Under the pieces are notes generated by a model, which was given only the letters and a program-made list of their open reading frames with translations, did not search any database and had not been told where the DNA came from. A stretch of 34,866 nt of DNA from CAZLIC01 sp964559535. GTDB lineage: Bacteria; Pseudomonadota; Alphaproteobacteria; Rhodobacterales; Rhodobacteraceae. The position numbers and the translations under genes are program-made. Below, in pieces: positions 25,501 to 32,381 of the stretch (position 1 is the stretch's first letter; each line of letters starts with the position of its first letter). The stretch is taken from NCBI GenBank assembly GCA_964559535.1, contig CAZLIC010000041.1, positions 1-34,866 of the forward strand, in the 5' to 3' direction.

Positions 25501-25883
25501 CCCATGCCGCAGCCCGCAAACACACCCACCTGCCCGGGAAAGCTCTCGGGCGGATGCGCGGCATCCTCCAGCGCCTCCCAGGCCACCTCCAGGAACTGCC
25601 GGTGCTGCGGATCCAGGATCGCGGCCTCTTTCTGCGAGAAGCCGAAGAACTCGGGGTCGAAGTCGGCAAAGCCGTCCAGCGGCGCGGCGGCGGGCACATA
25701 GCGGGGGTGACGCAGTCGCGCGGGGTCCTCGCCTGCGGCCAGCAACTCGGCCTCGGTCAGCGGGCGGATTGACTCCACACCCGCCAGCAGGTTCCTCCAA
25801 TAGGCCGCAACCGACGCGGCACCGGGCAGGTGCGCCGCCATTCCAACGATTGCAATGTCGGCCTCACTGACCGTTTCACTCAT
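19548..25883 (-). CDS. Type I polyketide synthase KS-AT-KR-DH-PCP-TE
   Basis: A 2,111-residue polyketide synthase. The ketosynthase (about 8-435) has Cys181 (TACSTSLVAV), His317 (ECHGTGT) and His355 (KTNIGHLD). The acyltransferase (about 528-830) has Ser627 (VGHSMGE) and an IAAHSRM motif, more like malonyl- than methylmalonyl-specific forms. The ketoreductase has TGGFGGIG (1154-1161) and Tyr1314/Asn1318. A hot-dog dehydratase-like domain (about 1385-1645) follows, with His1400 and Asp1566. A carrier domain has Ser1777 (LGGHSLIAV), and a thioesterase has Ser1919 (GGFSGGG) and His2074 (GDHDSM). KR before DH is unusual. The ATG at 25883 begins MSETVSEADIAIVGM directly before the ketosynthase; the frame stays open 55 codons upstream. 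It is the first gene of the four-gene operon. The PCP-like carrier and TE suggest partnership with the NRPS. Confidence 0.95.
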   Translation of the reverse strand: MSETVSEADIAIVGMAAHLPGAASVAAYWRNLLAGVESIRPLTEAELLAAGEDPARLRHPRYVPAAAPLDGFADFDPEFFGFSQKEAAILDPQHRQFLEVAWEALEDAAHPPESFPGQVGVFAGCGMGSYFYFNICSNPALVADTGMFLLRHTGNDKDFLATRVSHVFDLKGPSINVQTACSTSLVAVHMAAQALLNGEVDMALAGGVTVELPQGRGYVFEEGEILSPDGHCHAFDHRAAGTVFGSGAACLVLRRLSDALAEGDHIWAVLKGSAVNNDGAAKAGYLAPSVEGQARCISEAQAVAGVAAETVGYVECHGTGTYLGDPIEVAALTQAFGPSDVAYARIGSVKTNIGHLDTAAGAASLIKAAMIVQSGEIPPSLGYESPNPAIAFDGSPFRVADRRMPLPRLGAPRRAGVNSLGVGGTNAHAILQEPPERAASGESDWPFQPIVVSARSKAALDAASARLAAHLRAHPEQPLADVAWTLKEGRRAFDKRRVLVARDHAEAADLLEGRDARRIWSHDRLDAPEVVFMFPGGGAQFAGMARDLYDTEPEFRDWMDRGLAVLDRLLDYDIRDLWLPAAGQEAAANDRLKRPSVQLPLIMIVEYALAKLYESWGIRPAALVGHSMGENTAAALAGVMSFEDCIGLVHLRGTLFDTVPPGGMLSVPMDAADLGTRLPADCDMASVNAPGLCVVSGPDSALAALAQAMAAEGVETQRIAINIAAHSRMLEPILDRFGAYLRSIRLNAPNLPVISNRTGQPLTAAQATDPAYWVAHLRNTVMFRDGMATLMAVPNRVYMEMGPGRAVSSLAQANGVPAAQVVPALRHPEQAMADDAWHVATIARLWACGAAPDWTPVWGEARRNRVPLPTYPFQRKTYFIEPGKASAPVQEPPPARADDIAQWGWVPHWRPRAAEGDGPEVMAPATWLVFVDDAGLGTSAVARLRAMGHRVVTVAPGDAFLRRDDHYTLSPERGREGYDALLRDLVARGMAPQRIAHFWLVTDRESFRPGSSFLHRNLEQGFYSLMFLAQAMAEENLPRPVHLTCLTTGAVQVRDETLPYPEKAMVAGPLRVIPQELPGVTCAQVDLALPRDRKGRVVLDDDLLDQVLEDLTADPKDMLAALRGAKRLERGLRRLELPGAEGFALPQGATVLITGGFGGIGLTLAEDLIRRFGAKILLVARRALPDPASWDAHLSRHGTDDPLSRRILALRRLRAVGGQVHVAQADVCNLDEMRAAVAAGAAALGPVQAVIHAAGVVDDAPLLAKTPAAVEEVLAPKLHGTRTLDALFPDGSVDLMVAFSSTSTFTGPAGQVDYVAANEFLNAWSQSRAGGKTRVLALNWGIWTGVGMAAEALADRTGTKPPAPVLPVARAMLSGASFDAAGARVYSARLTTADWVLDQHRIKDGTAILPGTAYLNLLAEAAAEEGLAAFEVRDLTFFRALDVAEGATCEVQVRLVRSDEGFSAEVRSSVTLRGRKGWVLHAAARLMSAAAAEERIDPAALLARLPAPEAADWLPSPQEAHLQFGPRWRVTRSRALGATEGVATLALPAPYQSEAAQWPLHPALLDLGTGWAMGLIAGYRPAHLWVPVSYGRVRVLGPLPDRIVSHVRNAGDNRADAPVARFDVTLADTAGRIVVQVTGFAIRRLDGALSLTAPTEREVTFENAEVRSLSPAEERLAQTLAQGIRPEEGAQAFARSVAAGRSQVVVSSLDLPTLVRQTRAVQAARPEGAAFERPELDSAFVAPRNDIERTLAGFWQDLLGVAQVGVDDDFFALGGHSLIAVRLFAMVRKAYRVDFPISVLFEAPTIAACARLIEAEIGPVTGDAPAAPLRRFTHLVAMHDREGGAKTPFFLVAGMFGNVLNLRHLAQLLGGDRPFWGLQARGLYGDAEPHRSIPEAAAAYVAELRQVRPHGPYLLGGFSGGGLTAWEMARQLEAAGDEVALLALLDTPLPRRPALSRPDKALIKLAELRRKGPGYLAEWVRARIEWERTKGHARTDTEGAFHNAAIEAAFREAIATYDLPPRAGRTVLYRPPLDRHWPVTGGRWVSHAKEYVFSDNALTPFAPLLQVVEVPGDHDSMVLEPNVRTLAARMKAAIAEAEAGLAPPPMLRAAE

Positions 25884-26126
25884 GCCAACCTGCCCCGGAC
25901 CCCATGCATGCGAACCTTGCTGCAGCGCAAAATCTACCTCAAACCGCCCGCCTGCGATACCCGCAACACCGCCGCCGCAGCATCTTGGACGGGGCAGACA
26001 CAATGCCACGGTTTCGCCGCATTTCTGCCTGAAACCCCCGGCGATCAAGGCAGGCCATGCGGCTTTGTTGAACCAGAACTGGTTTGCAGAGCGTCAATTG
26101 CACCAAAGCAGCGAACAGTGTCGGCC
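25884..26126 (-). promoter_or_regulatory. Likely promoter region of the PKS/NRPS operon
   Basis: These 243 bases separate the PKS start from the stop of the Wzy-like gene on the same strand and are the only gap of useful size upstream of the operon. They contain an inverted repeat, AACCAG-AA-CTGGTT, at 26071-26084, which lies 188 bases before the PKS ATG and 43 bases after the upstream stop. It could be an operator or part of a weak terminator. I could not find a convincing -35/-10 pair. The start is preceded by GGGGCAGG on the minus strand. Confidence 0.45.
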
Positions 26127-27536
26127 TTACAGGATCGTCCTGCGGCGCTGTGGCGTGGCGATCGTCGGGCCTGCGGGTGCGGCCTTTCGCGGCTCCGCCG
26201 CCATCTGCTCGGCCCAGCCCGTCAGCGCCCCGGCCATCAGCCAGGTAAACGGCACCAATGTGTTGTTGGGCAGGAGGTCGATCAGGTTTGCGCCGTAGAT
26301 CAGCGCCACGGCCGCCCCCCAGGGGGCGACAGTCATTGCCCGGGGTCGCAGCGCCTCGCGCCCCAGCCGCAACAGGGGCAGCACCAGTAGCCCGAACTGC
26401 CCGACGTAGCCCAGCCAGCCGTAATTGCCCAGCACGATGACCCAGCCGCCGTCGGGCACCGACAGAATGCGCCCGGTGATCGGGTCAAGGATCAGCGCCC
26501 GGCCATAGCCACCCCAGCCGAACCAGGGCTTTTCCTGCGCCCGTGCCAAGAGCACCTCTTCGTTGGCAATGCGGTATTCCAGCGACTGTGCACGCTCAAG
26601 GCTGACGCTGCGGGCAAAGTCCAGAATGTCGTCCAGCGGTACCTTGTGTGCGCCGCGCAGCGCCGGATAGGTGATGACCACCGCCGCTATCGCCGCCGCC
26701 ACCAGAATCTGCACCCGCCGCGGGGCAAACAGGATCAGCGGTGTCAGCGCCACGGCATACCCCAGCGGCCCAAAGCTGCGGCAGATCACCAGCGCCAGCA
26801 TCAGCCACAGCCACACGCACAGCCACACATGTCGCCGCGCCGCCGGAGCTTGCCGCAGCACCGTCAGCGCCGACATCGCGGTCATCATCGCAAAGAACGC
26901 CACCCACAGCCCGTGCGGCATGAACACCATGGGCCGGAACCCGCCGCCCCGCATCGACTGCGCGAAGTCATGCGCAAAAAAACCGTAGATCCACACGTTC
27001 AGCTGTGGCGACAGGCGCGCCTCCAGCAGCATGGGCAGCGAATAGGCCAGCCCCGCCACCACCAGCGCCATCACCAGCACCCGCATCCCGTCGTCCGAGC
27101 CCAGGTATCGCCGGGCCAGCACGAACGGAATCAGGGTGATGGCCTGGCTTGAGACATAGGCAACGGAATCGTAAAGCCGCAGCGCCGGAACATCCCCCGC
27201 CATGATGGGGATCGGGTCGCTGTTCGTGGCGGCGGTGAAGAAGGGCGACGTGACAAACAGCACCATCAGCAGCGGCGCAACCACACCCGAAGGAAAGATG
27301 GCCACCTTCTGCTTCAGCACCCAGATCGTGCAGACCAGCGCCATCAGCGACGAGATGGTGAACTTGTTCAGGTCCGGCACGGCCGGCAGGTCGAAGGTGG
27401 CCTGCGCCGGGGGCAGCACCAGGTAGGCACCCAGAATCGCCCAGACCGTCGCCTGCATCGGCGGCAGCCTCCGGTAGATCGCCACGGCGATCACCGGCCA
27501 GACCAAAAGCATGAGATAGGCCAGGGGGTTGGGCAT
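26127..27536 (-). CDS. O-antigen ligase / Wzy polymerase-like membrane protein
   Basis: A 469-residue polytopic inner-membrane protein with roughly ten to twelve hydrophobic segments from residue 5 onward. Between segments near residues 305-370 there is a large hydrophilic loop holding SLEYRIANEEVLLARAQEKPWFGWGGYGRAL. The pattern of arginine/glutamate-rich loop with GxGGYGR is the one seen in O-antigen ligase and polymerase (Wzy_C-like) proteins of exopolysaccharide loci. Such proteins polymerise repeat units or join them to an acceptor at the periplasmic face. The C-terminus is Arg/Pro-rich and cytoplasmic-looking. It is divergent from the wecG-like gene and upstream of the PKS operon on the same strand, with 243 bases between. 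Ligase and polymerase cannot be told apart by sequence alone. Confidence 0.82.
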   Translation of the reverse strand: MPNPLAYLMLLVWPVIAVAIYRRLPPMQATVWAILGAYLVLPPAQATFDLPAVPDLNKFTISSLMALVCTIWVLKQKVAIFPSGVVAPLLMVLFVTSPFFTAATNSDPIPIMAGDVPALRLYDSVAYVSSQAITLIPFVLARRYLGSDDGMRVLVMALVVAGLAYSLPMLLEARLSPQLNVWIYGFFAHDFAQSMRGGGFRPMVFMPHGLWVAFFAMMTAMSALTVLRQAPAARRHVWLCVWLWLMLALVICRSFGPLGYAVALTPLILFAPRRVQILVAAAIAAVVITYPALRGAHKVPLDDILDFARSVSLERAQSLEYRIANEEVLLARAQEKPWFGWGGYGRALILDPITGRILSVPDGGWVIVLGNYGWLGYVGQFGLLVLPLLRLGREALRPRAMTVAPWGAAVALIYGANLIDLLPNNTLVPFTWLMAGALTGWAEQMAAEPRKAAPAGPTIATPQRRRTIL

Positions 27537-27696
27537 CGGCCGCGTGTTCCAGTTGAGGACTTTCTACCACGGGTTACGGCGGTGCCGCTATTCCCCCTCG
27601 CGGAATGGACGTTGCGGAAACAGACTGTTGCGTGTGCAGTCCTTCCGTGCCCAGCGCCACATGCCATGATATCTGCAGCCCGAACGGGGATGTGAC
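27537..27696. promoter_or_regulatory. Divergent promoter region, wzy-like / wecG-like
   Basis: A 160-base gap between two divergent starts must hold promoters for both. It has short A/T-richer patches around 27557-27575 and 27624-27640. I see no clear hexamer pairs or strong dyads. Confidence 0.4.
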
Positions 27697-28479
27697 ATGA
27701 AGTTCGAGTTTGCCGGATACACGGTTCCGGTCACACATGCCGACGCGGAATCGATGCTGTCAGACGCCGCCCGGCGGCTTTCCGACGGTCGTGGCTTTGC
27801 GCTGGCCACTTTGAACCTTGACCATCTGGTCAAGCTCGCGCGCGACGTCGCGTTTCGTTCGGCCTATGTCGCACAGGACATGATCGTTGCCGACGGGCAC
27901 CCCATCGTCTGGCTGTCGCGCATTGCAGGAAGCCCCGTCAGTCTGGTTCCGGGCGCCGACATGGTGTTGCCGCTGGTCCGGCGCGCAACAGCCTGCGGAC
28001 GGCCGACGGTCATCGTCGGCAGTTCGCTCTGCGCGCTTCAGGCGGCATCGGCGGAACTTGCGCGTCTCGTTCCGGGGACCGTTGTCCCGCTTGTGGTCTC
28101 TCCGACGTTCGGCTTCGATCCGACCGGACAGGAAGCCCGCGCGATCCTGGAGCAGATTGCCGGGATCGGCCCCTGTCTGTGTCTTGTTGCGCTGGGCGCC
28201 CCGAAGCAGGAACGCTTTGCGGCTCTTGGCCGAACGATTGCCCCGCAGGCCGGCTTTGCCTCCATTGGCGCAGGCGTGGACTTCCTTGCGGGAATTCAGC
28301 TGCGTGCGCCGCTCTGGATGCGTCGGCTCGCCCTGGAATGGCTGTGGCGCCTGATGCTTTCGCCACGCCGCCTTGGCATGCGCTACCTGTCCTGCTTCGC
28401 CATTCTGCCCGCTGAAGTCGTCGCCGCGCTGCGGCATCGGCTGTCCGCACTCAACAGCACACTCCAGCCCGACCCCTGA
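27697..28479 (+). CDS. WecG/TagA/CpsF family glycosyltransferase
   Basis: A 260-residue GT26-family enzyme. Members transfer N-acetylmannosaminuronic acid, ManNAc or glucose to undecaprenyl-linked acceptors early in polysaccharide assembly. Typical features are FALATLNLDHLVKLARD near residue 29-45, VADGHPIVWLSRIAG near 64-78 (the conserved Asp-Gly of the acceptor site), and CLVALGAPKQERF near 164-176 (the PKQE motif). A hydrophobic/basic C-terminus (RRLALEWLWRLMLSPRRLGMRYL) is the usual membrane-association region. Codons such as CTT, GTT and TCT are more frequent here than in the neighbours, which hints at a different history. It converges with the following glycosyltransferase, with three bases between the stops. 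Confidence 0.9.
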   Translation: MKFEFAGYTVPVTHADAESMLSDAARRLSDGRGFALATLNLDHLVKLARDVAFRSAYVAQDMIVADGHPIVWLSRIAGSPVSLVPGADMVLPLVRRATACGRPTVIVGSSLCALQAASAELARLVPGTVVPLVVSPTFGFDPTGQEARAILEQIAGIGPCLCLVALGAPKQERFAALGRTIAPQAGFASIGAGVDFLAGIQLRAPLWMRRLALEWLWRLMLSPRRLGMRYLSCFAILPAEVVAALRHRLSALNSTLQPDP

Positions 28480-28482
28480 CCG

Positions 28483-29448
28483 CTACTTGTATTCAATGAT
28501 CCCGGCCCGCCTGCGCCGCAGGCGGTTCAGCCGGAACGTCAGCGCCCCCTGCGCTTCGGCCAGCTTGCCCAGAACGCTGAACAGCGCCGCCTCCCAACCC
28601 TCGCGCCCGTCGGCCCGCCAGCGCCAGCCCAGCCGCAACACCTGCGCGGGCCAGGCCGCCAGCACCAGCCATCCCGCCGGGTGCAGCAGACCGCCCGCCA
28701 GCAGCGCCGCCAGCGGCACTCCGGCACCCCACAACAGCGCCCGTCTTGTCTCGGGCACCCAGTGCCGTTCCGGCCCGGCGCCGTGCAGCGCGGCGCCCTC
28801 GGCATAGGCATGGCCTGCCCGCACGCTGCGCCGCCACCACTGCGCAAACCGCGTCATCGCCGCATCGTGCCGCGTCATTTCGGCATCAATGCGCCACACC
28901 TCGCCACCGGCGCGGATCAGCCGAAGGCACAGTTCGGGCTCTTCTCCGGCAATCAGGTCGTCGCGGTATCCCCCCGCCGCCTGCACCGCGGCATGGCGGA
29001 GCAGGACATCACCCCCGCAGGCACGGGCGCGACCGACCGGCGTGTCCCACTCGCGGTCCGCCAGCCGGTTCCAGACGCTTGCTGCGGGGAACCGCTCTCG
29101 CCGGCGCCCGCACACGGCCACCGCCACCGGATGCCTCTCCAGAAAGGCTGCCGCCGTCGCAACCCACCCTGCCACCACCTCGCAGTCACCGTCGACCATC
29201 TGCACAAACAGGGGCGGATCGGCCGCCAGCTCTGCCAGCCCTGCGTTGCGCGCCCGCGCCGCCGTAAAGGGCTGCGCCATGTCCAGCGCCACCACCCGCG
29301 CCCCTGCCGCCCGCGCTGCCGCAACGCTGCCATCGGATGACCCGCTGTCAACATACACGATCTGCCGCACCTGCCCCGCCAGCGACGCCAGGCAGGCCGT
29401 CAGCCGCGGCCCCTCGTTGCGGCCGATCACCACTGCGTCGATCACCAT
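28483..29448 (-). CDS. Glycosyltransferase family 2 with C-terminal membrane helices
   Basis: A 321-residue GT-A glycosyltransferase of the polysaccharide locus. It starts MVIDAVVIGRNEG, has VDSGSSDGSVAAARAAGA near 34, a metal-binding VQMVDGDCEV near 82-91, and DVLLRHAAVQAAGGYRDDLIAGEEPELCLRL near 147-177, the usual acceptor-side motif. Near residues 235-275 there are two hydrophobic segments (LLWGAGVPLAALLAGGLL and WLVLAAWPAQVL), so the enzyme is probably anchored in the inner membrane facing the cytoplasm. The sugar cannot be predicted. It converges with the wecG-like gene and diverges from the tyrosine-kinase-like gene across about 250 bases. Confidence 0.9.
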   Translation of the reverse strand: MVIDAVVIGRNEGPRLTACLASLAGQVRQIVYVDSGSSDGSVAAARAAGARVVALDMAQPFTAARARNAGLAELAADPPLFVQMVDGDCEVVAGWVATAAAFLERHPVAVAVCGRRRERFPAASVWNRLADREWDTPVGRARACGGDVLLRHAAVQAAGGYRDDLIAGEEPELCLRLIRAGGEVWRIDAEMTRHDAAMTRFAQWWRRSVRAGHAYAEGAALHGAGPERHWVPETRRALLWGAGVPLAALLAGGLLHPAGWLVLAAWPAQVLRLGWRWRADGREGWEAALFSVLGKLAEAQGALTFRLNRLRRRRAGIIEYK

Positions 29449-29701
29449 GCCTGCCGCCAGTTGCCGTCCCGAACATCAGTACCTTACCCACCGTGTCCGG
29501 GGCGCGCCATGTGTCGTCATGCTTTCGCCGGAAAGCGGTTTCTGTTATTGCCCTGTGCAATGGGCGGGGGCCCAGGCGATTCCTTCTGCAGCGTCCTTCG
29601 GGCGCGTTTGGGTGTTGCCCGGCTTCGTGCCTGCTGCCAGGCGGGTGTCAAGTGAAGTGTCGCCGGTGCCGTTTGCGCCGCCGCAGCAGGAGCTAAGTGC
29701 G
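29449..29701. promoter_or_regulatory. Divergent intergenic region upstream of the CpsD-like gene
   Basis: This 253-base gap holds the promoters for the divergent glycosyltransferase and CpsD-like genes. Two short dyads are visible: GCTTTC-GCCG-GAAAGC at 29521-29536 and ATTGC-CCTGT-GCAAT at 29547-29561. Their closeness suggests a control site, but arms of five or six bases can occur by chance. Near the right end AGGAG (29688-29692) is the ribosome binding site for the CpsD-like gene. Confidence 0.45.
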
Positions 29702-30643
29702 ATGGCCGGTCGCAACCCGTTGTTGGCTGAGGTGCCGAAGTCACAAGATGCGGCAACGCACATGATGAATGAAGAGCACTTCCGCAAGCTTGAGGAGGAG
29801 CGGTCGCGTGCCCGCACGCCGGGCGCATCGCTGTTCGGCCGCGCCCGCGCGGCGCAACGTCCCGAACCCGAGACAGTCCGCAACCTGCCTGCCTTGCGTC
29901 CGGTGCCCGGCCCTGTCGACCCCGCAAGGCGGTGGGATCTGCTGCCTCCGGTAACGCTCGACACACCCTGGCTCGAAGGAAACGGACTGTTTCCGCATTC
30001 CTCCAGCGAACCTGCCGGCTCGGCCTTCGACATCATGCGCACGCGCATCCTGCTTGCCATGCAGGACCGCGGCCTGCGCCGCATCGCCATTACCTCGCCG
30101 ACACACGGCTGCGGCAAGACGATGGTGGCGGCAAACCTGGCCTTCAGCCTGGCACGCCGCCCGGGCAGCCGCACCCTGCTGATGGACCTGGAACTGCGCC
30201 GCCCCGGCCTGGCCAGCCTGCTGGGGCTCAAGGAAACCGCGCCCTTGCGCGATCTGCTGGCGGGCCTTGTGTCGCCCGATGCGCATCTGGTGCGGGTGGG
30301 GCGCACGCTGGCACTGGCACTGAACGGCCGCCCCGAAGCGCAGGCGGCCGAACTCCTGTTGTCCGCGTCCACCCATCAGATGCTGTCCGACCTGACCGAA
30401 GCGCTGGAGCCCGAACTGATGCTGTTCGACCTGCCGCCGGTTCTGGTGTCCGATGACGTGATCGGCTTTCTGCGCGAGGTGGACGCCGTGCTTCTGGTGG
30501 CCGACGGCACCCAGACCACAGCCGAAGAGGTGCGCAACTGCGAACGCCTGTTCGAGGGCCGCACACCGTTGCTGGGCGTGGTGCTGAACCGTGCGCAGGA
30601 CGTGAACCTGTCGCGCTACCGCTACGGCCGGAAGGAGCACTGA
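29702..30643 (+). CDS. CpsD/Wzc-type tyrosine-kinase-like ATPase
   Basis: A 313-residue cytoplasmic P-loop ATPase of the bacterial tyrosine kinase (BY-kinase) / ParA-Mrp type that partners with Wzz-like membrane proteins to control polysaccharide polymerisation and export. After a 100-residue low-complexity N-terminus it has the Walker A motif SPTHGCGKTMVAANLA (Lys139), Walker A' LLMDLELRRPG (Asp162) and Walker B ELMLFDLPP (Asp243). Unlike many BY-kinases the C-terminal tyrosine cluster is very short (YRYG, Tyr306 and Tyr308). The start ATG is preceded by AGGAG at nine bases. The next gene, the Wzz-like protein, begins three bases after the stop, so the kinase and membrane parts are split as in Gram-positive CpsC/CpsD. 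Confidence 0.9.
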   Translation: MAGRNPLLAEVPKSQDAATHMMNEEHFRKLEEERSRARTPGASLFGRARAAQRPEPETVRNLPALRPVPGPVDPARRWDLLPPVTLDTPWLEGNGLFPHSSSEPAGSAFDIMRTRILLAMQDRGLRRIAITSPTHGCGKTMVAANLAFSLARRPGSRTLLMDLELRRPGLASLLGLKETAPLRDLLAGLVSPDAHLVRVGRTLALALNGRPEAQAAELLLSASTHQMLSDLTEALEPELMLFDLPPVLVSDDVIGFLREVDAVLLVADGTQTTAEEVRNCERLFEGRTPLLGVVLNRAQDVNLSRYRYGRKEH

Positions 30644-30646
30644 CGC

Positions 30647-32035
30647 ATGGGCCCGATCCAGACCCTTGCCGAACTTGCCAGCCTGATCTGGCGCCGCCGC
30701 CTGCTGATTGCCGCGGTGACGGTCGCCTGTCTGATCGTCGTGGTGCTTTATGCGTCGTCGCGCCCGCGCATCTACCTGGCCACCTCGGTGATCCAGGTCG
30801 AAACGCCGCTGATTTCAGATGCGAACGGCGCGATCCTGCCCGGCAATTCGGCCCAGCGGATCCAGAGCATCCAGCAACGCCTGACCACGCGTGAGGCCAT
30901 GCTGGCGCTGGCCGCCCGGCACGGCCTGTTCGCGGGCCTGCCGATGACCGACGACCAGAAGGTCGTGGCGCTGCGTTTTTCGATCGATTTTGTGCCGGTT
31001 GCCTCGGCGGCGCAGGGGTCCTTCGGCGCCGCGCAGGTCTCGGCGCTCATCATCAACGCGCGCGCCGATACCGGCGAACAGGCCGCGCGTATTGCCAATG
31101 ACCTGGCGCAAGGCGTGCTGGATGCCAGCGTCGAGAACCAGGCTGCCCGCGCGCGTGAGGCCTTTGGCTTTTTCGTCGAGGAGGAGCGGCGCCTGGGGGC
31201 CGAGATCGAGGTGGTCGAGGCAGAGATTTCGGCCTATCGCAACGCCCACACCGACAGCCTGCCCCAGACAGCAGAGGCCCGCCGCACCGAAATGACGCAG
31301 ATCGATGCCGAGGTGCGGCGGCTGGACCAGACGCTCGTCGAACTGGACAACGAAGCGGCCCGCATCGGCCAGGGCCGTTCGCTGCGCGCCAGCGAGCAGC
31401 AACAGATCGACGCCCTTGCCGCGCAGCAGGCCGTGCTGCGCAGCCAGCGCATCCAGCTTCTGGCGCGCCGCAATGACCTGTCCGATGCGCTGGCCGAGGG
31501 ACCCGAAGTCGAGCGGACATTGGGGGCCATGCAGCGGCGGCTGGAACTGCTGCAGGCCGAATACGAGGGCGTGACCCGTCGCAAGGCCGAAGCCGAAACC
31601 GCGCAGAAGCTGGAAGAACGCCAGCAGGCCGAACGCTTTACCCTTCTGGAACGCGCCGTGACGCCGGTGTTTCCGGTCTCGGGCGGGCGCAAGCGCATCG
31701 TCATGGTCGGCGCCGTGGCCAGCCTGATGGCGGGCCTCTGCCTTGCCTTCTTGCTTGACCTTCTATTCCCTGTTCTGCGCACCCGCGGTCAGTTCGAACG
31801 CGACGTCGGCATCACCCCCATGGCCGCCATCCCCGACATGCGCAACCTGCGGCGCCCGCGCCGCGCCACGCTAATTCCGGCCCGTCCGGGCGCCGCGGCC
31901 GCATCGGCCCTGCAACCCCTGTGGGAAAGGCTTGCCCCCGGCCCGCTGCTGCGTGCCGCCCAGTCCCTGCCGCGCCCGGTGCTGGGCGCCGGTCTGGCCG
32001 CGGTGGTGGTGGTCGTGGCCATGGCCGTGGCCTGA
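30647..32035 (+). CDS. Wzz/PCP-2-like polysaccharide chain-length and export protein
   Basis: A 462-residue inner-membrane protein with the polysaccharide co-polymerase layout. A first membrane helix lies near residues 19-37 (LLIAAVTVACLIVVVLY). A periplasmic region follows with the Wzz start YLATSVIQVETPLI, and long coiled coils run from about 150 to 340. A second helix sits near 351-373 (MVGAVASLMAGLCLAFLLDLL), directly after FPVSGGRKR. A further hydrophobic stretch forms the very C-terminus (LGAGLAAVVVVVAMAVA, about 445-462), which is not usual for the family. There is no kinase domain; that function is in the preceding gene. Together the two are expected to set polymer length and gate export. 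Confidence 0.9.
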   Translation: MGPIQTLAELASLIWRRRLLIAAVTVACLIVVVLYASSRPRIYLATSVIQVETPLISDANGAILPGNSAQRIQSIQQRLTTREAMLALAARHGLFAGLPMTDDQKVVALRFSIDFVPVASAAQGSFGAAQVSALIINARADTGEQAARIANDLAQGVLDASVENQAARAREAFGFFVEEERRLGAEIEVVEAEISAYRNAHTDSLPQTAEARRTEMTQIDAEVRRLDQTLVELDNEAARIGQGRSLRASEQQQIDALAAQQAVLRSQRIQLLARRNDLSDALAEGPEVERTLGAMQRRLELLQAEYEGVTRRKAEAETAQKLEERQQAERFTLLERAVTPVFPVSGGRKRIVMVGAVASLMAGLCLAFLLDLLFPVLRTRGQFERDVGITPMAAIPDMRNLRRPRRATLIPARPGAAAASALQPLWERLAPGPLLRAAQSLPRPVLGAGLAAVVVVVAMAVA

Positions 32036-32081
32036 TCGGGGCCGGTCCAACCGCGAAGGCATCACCGGCATCGGCCATTCC

Positions 32082-32381
32082 ATGCGCGTGCCACCACGGG
32101 AGTTTCTTCCGGTGTTCGAACGGTTGATCCGTGGCGGCGTCACGCATTCCCGCAACGGGTCGGGCGCGCCGGTGCTGTGCGACATCGCGGCGGGGCGGCT
32201 GCTGCGCTATGTCGTAACCCACATCACCGCGTGGGATTGTCTGGCGGCCATCGCGGTGATGCGCGCCGCTGGCCTGATGACGGATGACCTTCTGTCAGAC
32301 GACGGCCCGCGCAACGGCAACCCCGTGGTGGTCGGCAACGCGCAGGTCTTCCCCGAACGCATGGCGCTGAACCGGGGGTAG
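32082..32381 (+). CDS. Small hypothetical protein (99 residues)
   Basis: A short frame beginning MRVPPREFLPVFERLIRGG and ending ERMALNRG. Third positions are mostly G or C, as in proven genes, and the frame ends exactly at the terminator hairpin that follows, which supports it being real. It begins 46 bases after the Wzz-like gene on the same strand, so it may be its last operon partner. No good Shine-Dalgarno precedes the ATG and the start is uncertain. It looks soluble, and I do not recognise the family. Confidence 0.55.
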   Translation: MRVPPREFLPVFERLIRGGVTHSRNGSGAPVLCDIAAGRLLRYVVTHITAWDCLAAIAVMRAAGLMTDDLLSDDGPRNGNPVVVGNAQVFPERMALNRG

